Assembly: GCF_000164675.2 (NCBI RefSeq)
Contig: NC_015678.1
Span: 620,001 to 684,000 of the forward strand
Direction: 5' to 3'
Length of the DNA: 64,000 nt
Source: Streptococcus parasanguinis ATCC 15912
GTDB taxonomy: Bacteria > Bacillota > Bacilli > Lactobacillales > Streptococcaceae
Below are positions 45,853 through 55,732 of this stretch, piece after piece. Under the pieces are notes generated by a model. It worked only from the letters and a program-made list of their open reading frames with translations. It ran no database searches and was not told where the DNA came from. The position numbers and the translations under genes are program-made. Position 1 is the first letter of the stretch. Each line of letters starts with the position of its first letter.

Positions 45853-46455
45853 TTAAAACAAGGATATACTAACAGTTACCTTCGCATTGCCATTTTCCAC
45901 TCTCGCTTTTGAGATACTATAGCCTGCTTGAGGGATCTCGAGGGTGATTTGATCACCATTGACTGTGAAGCCGCCTCCATTTTGATTGGATTGATCCTTC
46001 AAATAGTTAAGAACCAAGAATTTTGGAATGGGCATTTTCCCTAATTTAGCACAGGTCACGGTCAAATTCATGACATTGTTTTCGACTTGACCGGTCATAG
46101 TTAAATCTAGATAGCTATCAACTGGTCCTAAGGAAACAGGAACTTTGACATGAAGGTCATCGCCATCCATTCCTAGTGCCATCTTTTGATAGTCAGAATT
46201 GTCAAGGGCAGAACCAGCACTTGTTTTTACGACCTGACTCAATTGCACAGAATTGAGACTCAGCTCAGTTGAGACCCCTTCAGTGCTCACAGAGGCATTT
46301 GAAACAGCATTTTGAGCCAGTTCAATCAAAGAACTCCCTGCCTGCACATTTCTCAGCTGATCCCCTTCAGGAATAGATCCAGGAACCAATAGGACCACTA
46401 ATAAAATAAATAAAACGATCACCATGCCAATCAGGCGTCTCATCCACTTAAACAT
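45853..46455 (-). CDS. Membrane-anchored hypothetical protein (YpmS-like)
   Basis: A 200-residue protein with one N-terminal anchor (RLIGMVIVLFILLVVLLVPG) and an extracellular beta-rich domain of about 170 residues. Size and layout resemble YpmS/DUF2140 proteins, but I am not certain of the family. The start is the ATG of MFKWMRR behind GGAGGAG. It precedes cutC by 21 bp on the same strand. Confidence 0.6.
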   Translation of the reverse strand: MFKWMRRLIGMVIVLFILLVVLLVPGSIPEGDQLRNVQAGSSLIELAQNAVSNASVSTEGVSTELSLNSVQLSQVVKTSAGSALDNSDYQKMALGMDGDDLHVKVPVSLGPVDSYLDLTMTGQVENNVMNLTVTCAKLGKMPIPKFLVLNYLKDQSNQNGGGFTVNGDQITLEIPQAGYSISKARVENGNAKVTVSISLF

Positions 46456-46543
46456 CTGCTCCTCCAATACGTGAAAAGTTGTATTCTTATTGTACCCTAA
46501 ATCTAAAGAAATTGCGACTAAGAGGGGCCTTTAGAAAGCAAAA

Positions 46544-46570
46544 GAGACCGAGGAAACCTCGCATCTCTCT
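46544..46570 (-). terminator. Terminator of the nucleoside uptake operon
   Basis: Reverse strand GAGATGCGAGG and CCTCGGTCTC stem with small mismatches and a TTT loop, followed by TTTTGC, just after the last permease gene. Confidence 0.7.
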
Positions 46571-46575
46571 GTGCA

Positions 46576-47532
46576 TTATTTCGATTTAATGTAGTTAACA
46601 CCATCTGCTTTTGGCGCAACTGCTTGTCCGAAGAAGGCTGCCAAGACAACCATGGTCAAGACGTAAGGCGCAATTTGCAAGTAGATGGATGGGATACCTT
46701 TAAGTAAAGGCAATTGATTCCCGATAACAGCCAAACTTTGTGAAGCTCCAAAGAAGAGACTAGCCAGCATGGCCCCGATTGGGTTCCATTTCCCGAAAAT
46801 CATGGCCGCAAGGGCGATAAATCCAGGACCTACAATAGTAGTTACCGCGAAGTTAACAGAAACTGACTGAGCGTAAATGGCTCCTCCGATTCCTGCTAGG
46901 GCACCTGAGATCATCACTCCTAAGTAGCGCATTCTATATACATTGATTCCCAATGTATCTGCTGCTTGTGGGTGTTCCCCAACTGAACGAAGACGCAATC
47001 CAAATTTCGTCTTGAACATGATAAACCAAGCAAAGAATGAAAAGAGAATCGCAACCCAACCAATGATGCTGGCATTGTTGAAGAAAATATCCCCAATCAC
47101 CGGAATTTTAGATAAGACCGGAATGGATGTTTTCCCGAAGGCAACTTTGATATTATCAGTTTGACCCTTGTTGTACATCGCTTTAACAAGGAAGACCGCA
47201 AGTGGTGGTGCCATCAAGTTCAATACCGTACCTGAGACGATATGGTCAGCACGGAAATGAATGGTTGCCACCGCGTGGATCAAGGAGAAGAGTACTCCAA
47301 TCCCTGCAGCAACGATCAAGGACAACCATGGTGTCAAATTCCCTAACGTAGGCTCAAAAGTCAAGTTAAAGATAATACCTGAGAAGGCTCCCATAACCAT
47401 GATTCCTTCCAGACCAACGTTAACAACCCCAGCGTGTTCTGAGTATGCTCCTCCGATACTTGTGAAGATCAGCGGCGCCGCATACACAATCATAGAGGAA
47501 ACAAGAATACTTAAAATCGTTACAATACTCAT
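46576..47532 (-). CDS. nupC: Nucleoside ABC importer permease
   Basis: A 318-residue permease of the BPD_transp_2 (RbsC-like) family with about eight helices. Motifs are AGVVNVGLEGIMVMGAF near the N-terminus and GINVYRMRYLGVMISGALAGIGGA in the EAA-like loop. It pairs with NupB as the membrane heterodimer of the BmpA-NupABC importer, described in S. mutans for general nucleoside uptake. It overlaps nupB by 1 nt. The symbol follows that system. Confidence 0.9.
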   Translation of the reverse strand: MSIVTILSILVSSMIVYAAPLIFTSIGGAYSEHAGVVNVGLEGIMVMGAFSGIIFNLTFEPTLGNLTPWLSLIVAAGIGVLFSLIHAVATIHFRADHIVSGTVLNLMAPPLAVFLVKAMYNKGQTDNIKVAFGKTSIPVLSKIPVIGDIFFNNASIIGWVAILFSFFAWFIMFKTKFGLRLRSVGEHPQAADTLGINVYRMRYLGVMISGALAGIGGAIYAQSVSVNFAVTTIVGPGFIALAAMIFGKWNPIGAMLASLFFGASQSLAVIGNQLPLLKGIPSIYLQIAPYVLTMVVLAAFFGQAVAPKADGVNYIKSK

Positions 47533-48593
47533 TAGTTTGCTCCTCCTTTTTTAGCTGAACGCATCGAGATCATTTTTTCGATAATGTAGTGGGCACATAC
47601 GAAGAAGATAATGGATGCTGTCACAATTTGAACGACTTCTTCAGGGATGGCAGCTGGCTTCATACCAACTCCCCCAATTTGAAGTGCTCCAAACAAGAAG
47701 GCAGCAAATGGAATACCAATTGGTGAATTCATCGCAAGAAGGGCTACGGCCATACCGTTAAATCCAACACTCATCGAGCTGGTTTGAACATAGACATTTG
47801 AGTAAATCCCCAGACCTTCTGCTACCCCACCGATACCAGCAAGAGCACCAGAAATGATCATAGAAAGGATAATGGTCCGTTTTGCAGACATCCCTGCGTA
47901 TTCTGCCGCATTCGCATTGAGACCAACGGCACGGATTTCAAAACCAAGTGTTGTTTTCTTCATCAAGAACCAGATGACCACCACTGCGATGATGGCAAAG
48001 AAGATCCCGATGTTCATTTGTGATTTGTCCGTCAAATTACGCAACCAATCCGTCTGGTAGACAGCGTTGGCTCCCACATCAATGGTTGAGTCCTTGTTTT
48101 TCATCAAGGAAGCCGGGAAGCTATGAATCAAGGCATTCCCACCATAGAGAACAATATAGTTCATCATAATGGTGATGATGACCTCACTGGTTCCAAGATA
48201 GGCACGAAGGAAACCAGGAATCGCTCCAATAAATCCACCTGCGACAGCCGCAATCAAAACGGTCATCGGAATCATCAGTAAGCGAGGCATATTTGGGAAG
48301 GAAAGGGCAAACCAAGTCGCCATGATCCATCCAGCAAAAGCCTGACCAGGAAGTCCAACATTAAAGAAGCCGGCCCGGCTTGCTACTGAAAATCCAAGAG
48401 CAACTAAAATCAGTGGCCCCATGGCACGGGAAATATTTCCCCAACTCTTAATCGAACCAAAGGCTTTCTTAAACAGCAATTCATATCCCCAAAGGGGATC
48501 ATAGCTGAAGGCCCACATAATAATGGCACCCAAGACCAATCCTAAAAGGACAGACACCAATGGAACGGCAATTTGTTTTAAATTCTTATTCAT
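47532..48593 (-). CDS. nupB: Nucleoside ABC importer permease
   Basis: A 353-residue permease of the same family as NupC, with about nine helices. Landmarks are SRAGFFNVGLPGQAFAGWIMA and the loop VGLNANAAEYAGMSAKRTIILSMIISGALAGIGG (abbreviated: VGLNANAAEYAGMS, SGALAGIGG). It overlaps nupA by 8 nt and nupC by 1 nt, as expected for stoichiometric synthesis of the permease pair. Confidence 0.9.
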   Translation of the reverse strand: MNKNLKQIAVPLVSVLLGLVLGAIIMWAFSYDPLWGYELLFKKAFGSIKSWGNISRAMGPLILVALGFSVASRAGFFNVGLPGQAFAGWIMATWFALSFPNMPRLLMIPMTVLIAAVAGGFIGAIPGFLRAYLGTSEVIITIMMNYIVLYGGNALIHSFPASLMKNKDSTIDVGANAVYQTDWLRNLTDKSQMNIGIFFAIIAVVVIWFLMKKTTLGFEIRAVGLNANAAEYAGMSAKRTIILSMIISGALAGIGGVAEGLGIYSNVYVQTSSMSVGFNGMAVALLAMNSPIGIPFAAFLFGALQIGGVGMKPAAIPEEVVQIVTASIIFFVCAHYIIEKMISMRSAKKGGAN

Positions 48594-50121
48594 TTGATGC
48601 TCCCTCCTTTACTTTTCCTCCTGCCATGAGGATTCCAAGTTCTTGCTTATTCGTTGTTTCAGGGGTTACGATCCCTTGGATCTTCCCATCATGAATAACC
48701 GCAATACGGTCAGAAACATTCAAAATTTCATCTAATTCAAAGCTGACAACCAGAACGGCTTTCCCATTATCCCGTTCTTGGATCAAGCGTTTGTGTATAT
48801 ATTCGATCGCTCCAACGTCCAATCCACGAGTTGGCTGGCTGACGATCAAAAGATCTGGATCGCGATCGATTTCGCGAGCGATAATGGCTTTTTGCTGGTT
48901 CCCTCCAGAGAGAGCCTTAGCTGGTACCACTTCACTGGCTGCACGAACGTCAAACTCTTCCATCAACTTCTTGGCATAAGAGGTAATATTTGGATAATTC
49001 AAAATACCATTCTTGCTAAGAGGTTCTTTATAGTAAGTTTGAAGGGCAATGTTTTCAGAAATCATCATATCCAGGACCAAACCATCCCGGTGACGGTCTT
49101 CAGGGACGTGCCCCACCTTCATTTCTGTGATTTGACGTGGACGAAGTCCTACAACATCCTTGCCCTTAATCTTGATTGAACCGGATTTTACCTTCCGTAA
49201 TCCTGTAATCGCTTGGATCAACTCAGACTGACCATTTCCATCAATCCCTGCAATCCCGACGACTTCACCAGCACGAAGTTCCAGCGAAAGATTCTTAACA
49301 GCTGGGACTCCCCGGTTTTCGTTTACAACCAAGTTTTCGATCGACAAGACAACTTCTTTTGGTTGAGAAGGACCTTTCTCCGTTTTAAAGGAAACAGAAC
49401 GACCGACCATCATTTCGGCCAAATCTTGGTTAGTAGCTCCACCAATCTCGACTGTTTCAATAGATTTCCCGCGACGGATAACTGTGACGCGGTCTGAAAC
49501 AGCACGGATTTCATCCAACTTGTGCGTAATCAAGATGATAGATTTTCCTTCATTCGCCAAGTTCTTCATGATTGTCATCAATTCTTCGATTTCAGCTGGT
49601 GTCAACACCGCAGTTGGTTCATCGAAGATCAGGATGTCGGCTCCACGATAAAGCGTCTTTAAGATTTCCACACGTTGCTGCGCACCAACGGAAATATCCT
49701 CAACTTTGGCATTTGGATCTACTGCCAAGCCATATTTTTTAGACAACTCAAGGATATCTTGACTGGCTTTTTTAAGGTCCAAAACACCATGTTTAGTGGT
49801 TTCAGAACCAAGGATAATATTTTCAGCAACTGTAAAAGCTTCAACCAACATAAAGTGTTGGTGCACCATTCCAATTCCTAAAGAAGCTGCTTTTGAAGGT
49901 GAGTCTAGGTTAACAGTTTTTCCATTTACCACGATGTCTCCGCTAGTTGGTTCCAACAAACCAGCCAACATATTCATCAGTGTAGATTTCCCTGCACCAT
50001 TTTCTCCAAGAAGTGCATGGATTTCACCTTTGCGCAACTGAAGATTAATCTTATCATTTGCTACAAAGTCACCAAATTTTTTGGTAATCTCACGCATTTC
50101 GATGACATATTCATGTGTCAT
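48586..50121 (-). CDS. nupA: Nucleoside ABC importer ATP-binding protein (two domains)
   Basis: A 511-residue protein with two fused nucleotide-binding domains, as in RbsA. Domain 1: Walker A GENGAGKST, Walker B LIFDEPTAVLTP. Domain 2: atypical Walker A GIDGNGQSE, signature LSGGNQQKAIIAREI, Walker B LIVSQPTRGLDVG, lacking the catalytic Glu, as is usual for the second site in this family. It energises the NupBC permease with BmpA as receptor. Confidence 0.93.
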   Translation of the reverse strand: MTHEYVIEMREITKKFGDFVANDKINLQLRKGEIHALLGENGAGKSTLMNMLAGLLEPTSGDIVVNGKTVNLDSPSKAASLGIGMVHQHFMLVEAFTVAENIILGSETTKHGVLDLKKASQDILELSKKYGLAVDPNAKVEDISVGAQQRVEILKTLYRGADILIFDEPTAVLTPAEIEELMTIMKNLANEGKSIILITHKLDEIRAVSDRVTVIRRGKSIETVEIGGATNQDLAEMMVGRSVSFKTEKGPSQPKEVVLSIENLVVNENRGVPAVKNLSLELRAGEVVGIAGIDGNGQSELIQAITGLRKVKSGSIKIKGKDVVGLRPRQITEMKVGHVPEDRHRDGLVLDMMISENIALQTYYKEPLSKNGILNYPNITSYAKKLMEEFDVRAASEVVPAKALSGGNQQKAIIAREIDRDPDLLIVSQPTRGLDVGAIEYIHKRLIQERDNGKAVLVVSFELDEILNVSDRIAVIHDGKIQGIVTPETTNKQELGILMAGGKVKEGASNE

Positions 50122-50150
50122 GGGGTGTTTCCTTTCAAAATTTTTTTATT

Positions 50151-50236
50151 TCAATAAAATCTGCTAGGTGACTAACAGATTTTATTGAGACAAAAATGTC
50201 TCACTTTAAAAGAAACGGCCCTTAAAGGGAGGGCCG
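50151..50236 (-). promoter_or_regulatory. Hairpin-rich spacer between bmpA and nupA
   Basis: Three stems lie in the 128-bp gap: CGGCCCT/AGGGCCG (50216-50236) followed on the reverse strand by TTTCTTTT, GAGACA/TGTCTC, and a perfect 13-bp stem TCAATAAAATCTG/CAGATTTTATTGA (50151-50188). Such a gap usually sets higher expression of the binding lipoprotein than of the membrane complex. Confidence 0.65.
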
Positions 50237-50249
50237 CTCCAATCAAATA

Positions 50250-51311
50250 TTATTTTTCAGGAACTTTAAGAGACCCATCAAGGATTTTAGCTTTGGCATC
50301 TTCGACAGCTTTTTTAGCATCTGCAGAAAGGTTGTCGGTTGTCAAATCAACTCCACCATCTTTCAAGCTATAAGTAATCACTTTACCGCCAGGGAATTTA
50401 CCGTCAGCAGCTTTCTTAGCTAAGTCTTTTACAGATTCTCCGACTTTCTTCAAGCTTGAAGCCAATACGAAGTTAGATTTTTTGCCATCTTTAGAAGTGT
50501 ATTCACCTTCAGCTTTTTGGTCACGGTCAACCCCAAGAACCCAAACTTTTTCGTCTTCATTTTTCTTCTCGTTCAAGTCTTTAGCTTCAGAGAAGACACC
50601 TGCACCAGTACCACCAGCTACTTGGTAGATAACATCTGCACCTGCAGCGTATTGTGCAGCGGCAATTGTTTTACCTTTAGCAGAGTCACCGAATGAACCA
50701 GCGTAGTCTACTTGAACTTTGATAGATGGGTCAACAGATTTAACACCAGCTTCAAATCCAGCGCGGAAACGAGTGATAACTTCACTTTCCATACCACCTA
50801 CAAAACCAACTTGTTTAGTTTTTGTAGTTTTTGCAGCAGCGATACCAGCAAGGTAACCAGCTTCGTTATCGGCATAAACAGCAGATGCTACGTTCTTTTG
50901 TCCTTCAATACGGTCATCGATGATGACATAGTTCACATCTTCGTTGTCTTTTGCAGCTTTTTTAATAGAGTCGCTCAAGGCAAAACCAACACCAAAGATC
51001 AATTTGTAGTCGTTAGAAACAGCTTCATCAAGGTTTGTCGCATATTGAGATTGATCTGTTGATTGGAAGTAGTCAAATCCGTTCCCTTTAGAAAGACCGT
51101 TTTCTTTACCCCAAGCTTGCAAACCTTCCCAAGCAGATTGGTTGAATGATTTGTCATCCACACCACCAGTATCGGTAACGATAGCAACTTTCAAATCTGT
51201 TTTAGATTCTGAGTTAGCGCTATCTTTTTTAGACGCACGATTTCCACATGCTGCAAGTCCGATAGCAGCGACAGTTACTAGACCAAGGCCTAGCCATTGT
51301 TTCTTGTTCAT
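50250..51311 (-). CDS. bmpA: Nucleoside-binding lipoprotein
   Basis: A 353-residue BMP/PnrA-family solute receptor. It has a lipoprotein signal (MNKKQWLGLGLVTVAAIGLAAC with lipobox L-A-A-C at residues about 19-22) and a type I periplasmic-binding fold containing TDTGGVDDKSFNQSAWEG and GFVGGMES. It binds purine and pyrimidine nucleosides in related systems. The start is the ATG of MNKKQ behind GGAGG. It lies between cdd and nupA in the salvage operon. Confidence 0.93.
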   Translation of the reverse strand: MNKKQWLGLGLVTVAAIGLAACGNRASKKDSANSESKTDLKVAIVTDTGGVDDKSFNQSAWEGLQAWGKENGLSKGNGFDYFQSTDQSQYATNLDEAVSNDYKLIFGVGFALSDSIKKAAKDNEDVNYVIIDDRIEGQKNVASAVYADNEAGYLAGIAAAKTTKTKQVGFVGGMESEVITRFRAGFEAGVKSVDPSIKVQVDYAGSFGDSAKGKTIAAAQYAAGADVIYQVAGGTGAGVFSEAKDLNEKKNEDEKVWVLGVDRDQKAEGEYTSKDGKKSNFVLASSLKKVGESVKDLAKKAADGKFPGGKVITYSLKDGGVDLTTDNLSADAKKAVEDAKAKILDGSLKVPEK

Positions 51312-51386
51312 TACTGAACCTCCTAAATTATTGTGCAACATTGTTGCGAAGTATTGAAAGGGTCAAAAGACCGCCCCACAGACCCA

Positions 51387-51776
51387 TTAAGTCAAGTCTG
51401 TAAAGGAATATGGAAGTAATTCCTTGACCGTCATCACGACCGTCGATTTATCTTTAGATACTAAGGTTACAGGAAGGTCTGGCTCAAAAAATTCAGCCAT
51501 GACCTGGCGACAAGCACCACATGGAGAGATGGGTTTTTCTGTTTGCCCGTAGATAATGAGCTCTTGAAAGTCACGAGCTCCTTCAGAAACAGCTTTAAAA
51601 ATGGCTGTCCGTTCTCCACAGTTAGTTAATCCAAAACTGGCATTTTCGATATTGACCCCTGTATAGATTTCCCCATCCTTTGTTAGCAGTACAGCTCCAA
51701 TTGGGAAATGAGAATAGGGCACATAGGCTTGTTTACTCACTTCAACTGCTAAGTCAACCATCTCAGTAGTCGCCAT
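51387..51776 (-). CDS. cdd: Cytidine deaminase
   Basis: A 129-residue homotetrameric-type zinc enzyme converting cytidine and deoxycytidine to uridine and deoxyuridine. The catalytic motif is [17 protein letters not shown] (Cys ligand in NCGE; canonical HAE is replaced by the CxE form of small deaminases), with the second Zn pair in PCGACRQVM. It overlaps deoC by 14 nt. Confidence 0.95.
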   Translation of the reverse strand: MATTEMVDLAVEVSKQAYVPYSHFPIGAVLLTKDGEIYTGVNIENASFGLTNCGERTAIFKAVSEGARDFQELIIYGQTEKPISPCGACRQVMAEFFEPDLPVTLVSKDKSTVVMTVKELLPYSFTDLT

Positions 51777-52425
51777 GAGCCACCTTTCCTTCCATGATTG
51801 CTACACCAGAAGAAGTTCCGATACGGGTCGCACCAGCATCGATAAAAGCAAGAGCATCTTCATAAGAGCGAGCACCACCAGAAGCCTTAACACCCATGTC
51901 AGGTCCAACTGTTTGACGCATTAAGGCCACATCTTCTACCGTTGCTCCTCCAGTAGAGAAGCCAGTTGAAGTCTTCACAAAGTCTGCCCCAGCCTCTTTA
52001 GCAATTTGGCAAGCAACGACCTTTTCATCGTCTGTTAAGAGACAAGTCTCAATAATGACTTTGACAAGCTTATCCCCGCTCGCTTCGACTACCGCTTGGA
52101 TATCTTCCTCAACTAGTGCTAAATTCTTAGACTTAAGTGCTCCGATATTAATGACCATGTCAATTTCATCGGCACCATTTTGAATAGCATTTTTTGTTTC
52201 ACACGCTTTGACAAATGGTGTATTTGCTCCCAAAGGAAAACCAATAACGGTACAAACTTTAACGTCTGAATCGCACAAGCCCTCAGCCGCAAAATTCACC
52301 CATGTCGGGTTCACACAGACACTCGCAAAACCATAAGCCTTGGCTTCTTCTATCAGCTTTTCGATCTGTTCTTGTTGCGCGTCTGGTTTTAAAAAAGTGT
52401 GATCGATATATTTATTTAACTTCAT
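51763..52425 (-). CDS. deoC: Deoxyribose-phosphate aldolase
   Basis: A 220-residue class I aldolase splitting 2-deoxyribose-5-phosphate into acetaldehyde and glyceraldehyde-3-phosphate. The Schiff-base lysine is in [11 protein letters not shown] and the proton-relay lysine in [26 protein letters not shown] is the N-terminal family stretch. It works downstream of Pdp in nucleoside breakdown. AGGAG lies 5 nt before the ATG. Confidence 0.96.
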   Translation of the reverse strand: MKLNKYIDHTFLKPDAQQEQIEKLIEEAKAYGFASVCVNPTWVNFAAEGLCDSDVKVCTVIGFPLGANTPFVKACETKNAIQNGADEIDMVINIGALKSKNLALVEEDIQAVVEASGDKLVKVIIETCLLTDDEKVVACQIAKEAGADFVKTSTGFSTGGATVEDVALMRQTVGPDMGVKASGGARSYEDALAFIDAGATRIGTSSGVAIMEGKVAHGDY

Positions 52426-52442
52426 ATAATCTCCTGAGTTGC

Positions 52443-53720
52443 TTAAGATATTATTTCAATAATTTCTTTAACGCTTTCAGCCCTTTCTAGTATTTTAACA
52501 TTTTTTTTGAATTCTGTAACGCTTTCTTGTGAATTTTTTTCATTCATGAAAATGCGGGCAATACGTTCCCCTTTTTTGACGTGCTCTCCCACTTTTTTGT
52601 CAAACACAATCCCTGTTTCATAATCGAGGGGATCCGATTTGACGGCACGACCAGCACCCAGGCGCATAGCAAACAAGCCAAACTCCATGGCAGGTAAAGC
52701 AGCAATAACGCCATCGTGATCCGCTGTTACTTCAAGGACCTGATCCACTTTGACAGGACGATGCAATTCTTCTAAGTCTCCACCTTGAGCCACAACCATT
52801 TCTTCAAACTTCGCTAAGGCTTGTCCATTGCTCAAGTGTGCATGGATGGCTTCAATCGTTTGGTCCACATTGGCTAATTTCAACATGATTTGCGCTAATT
52901 CACAAATAAACTCTGTCACATCAGCGCGCCCCTGTCCTTTCAGAATATCCAGGGCTTCCAAAATCTCTAAACGATTGCCAATACTGGTTCCCAAGGGTTG
53001 GCTCATATCTGTAATGACAGCGATTGTCTTGCGCCCTACGGCATTACCAAGATCCACCATGGTACGGGCTAAGCGACGAGCATCCTCAATATTCTTCATG
53101 AAGGCACCCTCGCCCACTGTCACGTCCAAAAGAATGGCATCGGCACCTGCAGCAATTTTCTTACTCATGACGGAGCTAGCAATCAAAGGAATGGTGTCCA
53201 CTGTCGCTGTCACATCACGCAGAGCATACAAGAGTTTGTCTGCTTTTACGAGTTGGTCGGATTGACCAATGACCGATAAGCCGATCTCCTGCACCTGCTG
53301 GATAAATTCCTCTTGGGTCCGTTCAATCTGGAAGCCTTTAATGGATTCCAACTTATCGATGGTCCCACCTGTGTGGCCTAAGCCACGACCGCTCATTTTA
53401 GCAACCGGCACTCCGAAACTTGCAACCAAAGGCACCAAGACCAAGGTTACCTTGTCTCCCACACCGCCAGTCGAATGCTTGTCCACCTTGATCCCTGGAA
53501 TAGCTGACAAATCAAACTGTTGCCCCGTTTGGACCATCTTCATGGTCATATGAGAGATTTCTTCCGTCGTCATCCCTTTAAAATAAACAGCCATAGCAAA
53601 AGCAGACATTTGGTAATCTGGTACTGTTCCAGCCACATAGCCCTCAATCAGCCATTCAATTTCTTCCTTGTTTAAGGCAAGACCATCTCTTTTTTTCTGA
53701 ATGATATCTACTGCTCTCAT
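52443..53720 (-). CDS. pdp: Pyrimidine-nucleoside phosphorylase
   Basis: A 425-residue enzyme of the thymidine/pyrimidine-nucleoside phosphorylase family, cleaving uridine and thymidine with phosphate. The phosphorylase signature [16 protein letters not shown] and the phosphate site [10 protein letters not shown] are intact. The C-terminal domain ([15 protein letters not shown]) is present. It overlaps the methyltransferase gene by 4 nt and is followed by deoC. Confidence 0.94.
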   Translation of the reverse strand: MRAVDIIQKKRDGLALNKEEIEWLIEGYVAGTVPDYQMSAFAMAVYFKGMTTEEISHMTMKMVQTGQQFDLSAIPGIKVDKHSTGGVGDKVTLVLVPLVASFGVPVAKMSGRGLGHTGGTIDKLESIKGFQIERTQEEFIQQVQEIGLSVIGQSDQLVKADKLLYALRDVTATVDTIPLIASSVMSKKIAAGADAILLDVTVGEGAFMKNIEDARRLARTMVDLGNAVGRKTIAVITDMSQPLGTSIGNRLEILEALDILKGQGRADVTEFICELAQIMLKLANVDQTIEAIHAHLSNGQALAKFEEMVVAQGGDLEELHRPVKVDQVLEVTADHDGVIAALPAMEFGLFAMRLGAGRAVKSDPLDYETGIVFDKKVGEHVKKGERIARIFMNEKNSQESVTEFKKNVKILERAESVKEIIEIIS

Positions 53721-54310
53721 GATTCTTTCTCACTTCTTAAAATATAATAGCCTTTGTCTTTTTTTACGATTTCACAATTGCCAAACGTCTCTTCCATCTT
53801 GGCCTTAGCGCTCGGAGCCCCTTGTTTTTTTTGAATGACAATGGTCAAGTCTCCACCTGGTTTCAAATGTTCAAAACTACCAGTGATCACTTGGTGAACC
53901 ACTTTCTTACCAGCTCGGATCGGCGGATTACTGATCACATGGTCAAAGACTCCTTCTACTGCTTCATAGACATCTGAAGAAAAGATCTGGGCTTCCACGC
54001 CGTTTCGGCTGGCATTTTTCTTAGCCAAGTCTAGTGCCCTCTCATTGACATCGACCATAGTCACTGCAACTCCCTGGGCTTTAGTTAGAGAGAGGCCAAT
54101 TGGACCATAGCCACAGCCAACATCAAGGACACTTTCCCCTTCTTGAAAATCCAAAGTTGATAAGAGGACCTGGCTTCCATAGTCAATCATTTTTTTACTA
54201 AAGACGCCAGCGTCTGTATAGAAATTCATCTTTTGCCCCAATAAAACAACAGCCAGATCATGAATATCATGGGCTGCATCTGGGTTTACATCAAAATACA
54301 TTTTACTCAT
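53717..54310 (-). CDS. Class I SAM-dependent methyltransferase (RsmC-like)
   Basis: A 197-residue methyltransferase of the MTS/RsmC group, which methylates guanine N2 in rRNA. The SAM site is VLDVGCGYGPIG and the catalytic motif ISNPPIRAGK (NPPF-type). The family's usual N-terminus (MSKMYFDVNPDAAHDI) fixes the start, yet no ribosome site is present: the extended -10 TGATAAAAT ends 6 nt before the ATG, so the operon's mRNA is probably leaderless. It heads the pdp-deoC-cdd-bmpA-nupABC operon. Confidence 0.88.
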   Translation of the reverse strand: MSKMYFDVNPDAAHDIHDLAVVLLGQKMNFYTDAGVFSKKMIDYGSQVLLSTLDFQEGESVLDVGCGYGPIGLSLTKAQGVAVTMVDVNERALDLAKKNASRNGVEAQIFSSDVYEAVEGVFDHVISNPPIRAGKKVVHQVITGSFEHLKPGGDLTIVIQKKQGAPSAKAKMEETFGNCEIVKKDKGYYILRSEKES

Positions 54311-54316
54311 AAGGTT

Positions 54317-54324
54317 ATTTTATC
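54317..54324 (-). promoter_or_regulatory. Extended -10 of the methyltransferase/nucleoside operon
   Basis: Reverse strand TGATAAAAT with -35 TTTAAA at 17 bp. The ATG follows the -10 by 6 nt. Confidence 0.6.
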
Positions 54325-54348
54325 ATAATTCATTCCTTTTTTAAATCG

Positions 54349-54377
54349 TTTACATGACCTCTAAAAATTGGTATACT
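54349..54377 (+). promoter_or_regulatory. coaA promoter
   Basis: -35 TTTACA, 17-bp spacer, -10 TATACT, 24 bp upstream of the ATG. It is back to back with the methyltransferase promoter. Confidence 0.75.
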
Positions 54378-54400
54378 AAAGACTACAATAGGAGTGACAT

Positions 54401-55321
54401 ATGGACAAAGAATTTCTACATTTTGAAAAAATTAATCGAGAAACGTGGCAAAATTTGCACCGCAAAACCACCCCACCTCTCTCTCAAACAGAGCTCAATT
54501 CTATTAAAAGTTTTAACGACCGCATCAACCTCCATGATGTACGTGACGTCTACCTGCCTTTGACAAACCTGATTGGAATCTACAAGCGTTCCAAAGAAGA
54601 TTTGGCCTTCTCAAAAGGTATTTTTCTTCAAAAAACGAGTGAACGCCAACCCTTTATCATTGGGGTTTCAGGGAGTGTTGCTGTTGGGAAATCGACCACC
54701 AGCCGTCTTCTACAGATTCTGCTTTCGCGGACCTTCGAAGGCTCGAGCGTGGAATTGGTAACAACGGATGGCTTTCTTTATCCCAACGCTGTCTTAAAAG
54801 AACAGGAGCTTCTCAATCGAAAGGGATTTCCAGAAAGTTATGATATGGAATTACTCCTTCATTTTCTTAATCAAATCAAAAACAACAAGAGCGTAGAAAT
54901 CCCTGTCTATTCCCACGAAATATACGATATTGTCCCAGATGAGAAGCAAACCATTTTACCGGCTGATTTTGTCATTGTAGAAGGGATCAATGTCTTTCAA
55001 AATCCGCAAAATGACAGTCTCTATATGACCGATTTCTTTGATTTTTCGATCTATGTGGATGCCGCGGTCGACGATATCGAATCTTGGTATATCGATCGCT
55101 TCCAAAAACTCCTTGCATTAGCTCAGAATGATCCCAATAACTACTACTATCGATTTACAGAGCAACCCCTAGAAGAAGTTTTAAACATGGCCCATCAGGT
55201 CTGGGAATCCATTAATTTAGTCAACTTGCAACATTACATCCAACCAACCAGAAACCGAGCTGATCTGATTCTCCATAAGGCAACCAACCATGAAATCGAC
55301 GAAATTTATCTCAAACGCTAG
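54401..55321 (+). CDS. coaA: Type I pantothenate kinase
   Basis: A 306-residue kinase phosphorylating pantothenate, the first step of coenzyme A synthesis. The P-loop is [12 protein letters not shown] (residues about 86-97), followed by TTDGFLYPN and [10 protein letters not shown], all standard for bacterial CoaA. AGGAG lies 6 nt before the ATG. It is followed by rpsT, which has its own promoter. Confidence 0.96.
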   Translation: MDKEFLHFEKINRETWQNLHRKTTPPLSQTELNSIKSFNDRINLHDVRDVYLPLTNLIGIYKRSKEDLAFSKGIFLQKTSERQPFIIGVSGSVAVGKSTTSRLLQILLSRTFEGSSVELVTTDGFLYPNAVLKEQELLNRKGFPESYDMELLLHFLNQIKNNKSVEIPVYSHEIYDIVPDEKQTILPADFVIVEGINVFQNPQNDSLYMTDFFDFSIYVDAAVDDIESWYIDRFQKLLALAQNDPNNYYYRFTEQPLEEVLNMAHQVWESINLVNLQHYIQPTRNRADLILHKATNHEIDEIYLKR

Positions 55322-55370
55322 AGAAAATGGCCTTTTAACGGTACTTTTTTAAGGAAAAGCTATTTTAGGC

Positions 55371-55399
55371 TTGTCAAATCTTAACTTTTCATATATAAT
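55371..55399 (+). promoter_or_regulatory. rpsT promoter
   Basis: -35 TTGTCA, 17-bp spacer, perfect -10 TATAAT, about 34 bp upstream of the TTG start. Confidence 0.85.
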
Positions 55400-55432
55400 T
55401 AGATAGTTAGATTATCAATGGAGGTGAATAAC

Positions 55433-55666
55433 TTGGCAAACATTAAATCAGCTATCAAACGCGCTGAATTGAACGTTAAACAAAACGAAAAAAACTCAGC
55501 TCAAAAATCAGCTATGCGTACTGCAATCAAAGCTTTTGAAGCAAACCCATCTGAAGAACTTTACCGCGCTGCTAGCTCAGCTATCGATAAAGCAGAAACT
55601 AAAGGTTTGATCCACAAGAACAAAGCTAGCCGTGATAAAGCACGTCTTGCAGCGAAACTTGGTTAA
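55433..55666 (+). CDS. rpsT: 30S ribosomal protein S20
   Basis: A 77-residue basic, helical protein binding the 5' domain of 16S rRNA. The start is TTG, giving [17 protein letters not shown], as in other streptococci; GGAGG lies 8 nt upstream, and the upstream in-frame ATG at 55418 overlaps that site. A TTG start is typical for S20 and helps autoregulation in E. coli. Short terminator downstream. Confidence 0.97.
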   Translation: MANIKSAIKRAELNVKQNEKNSAQKSAMRTAIKAFEANPSEELYRAASSAIDKAETKGLIHKNKASRDKARLAAKLG

Positions 55667-55686
55667 TCAAGAACAGCATAAAAATC

Positions 55687-55707
55687 AAGCTCTCCGGAGC
55701 TTTTTTT
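55687..55707 (+). terminator. rpsT terminator
   Basis: AAGCTC and GAGCTT stem with a TCCG loop, followed by seven Ts. Confidence 0.85.
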
Positions 55708-55732
55708 GTTCCTAAAATTTTGAGAGGTGCTT

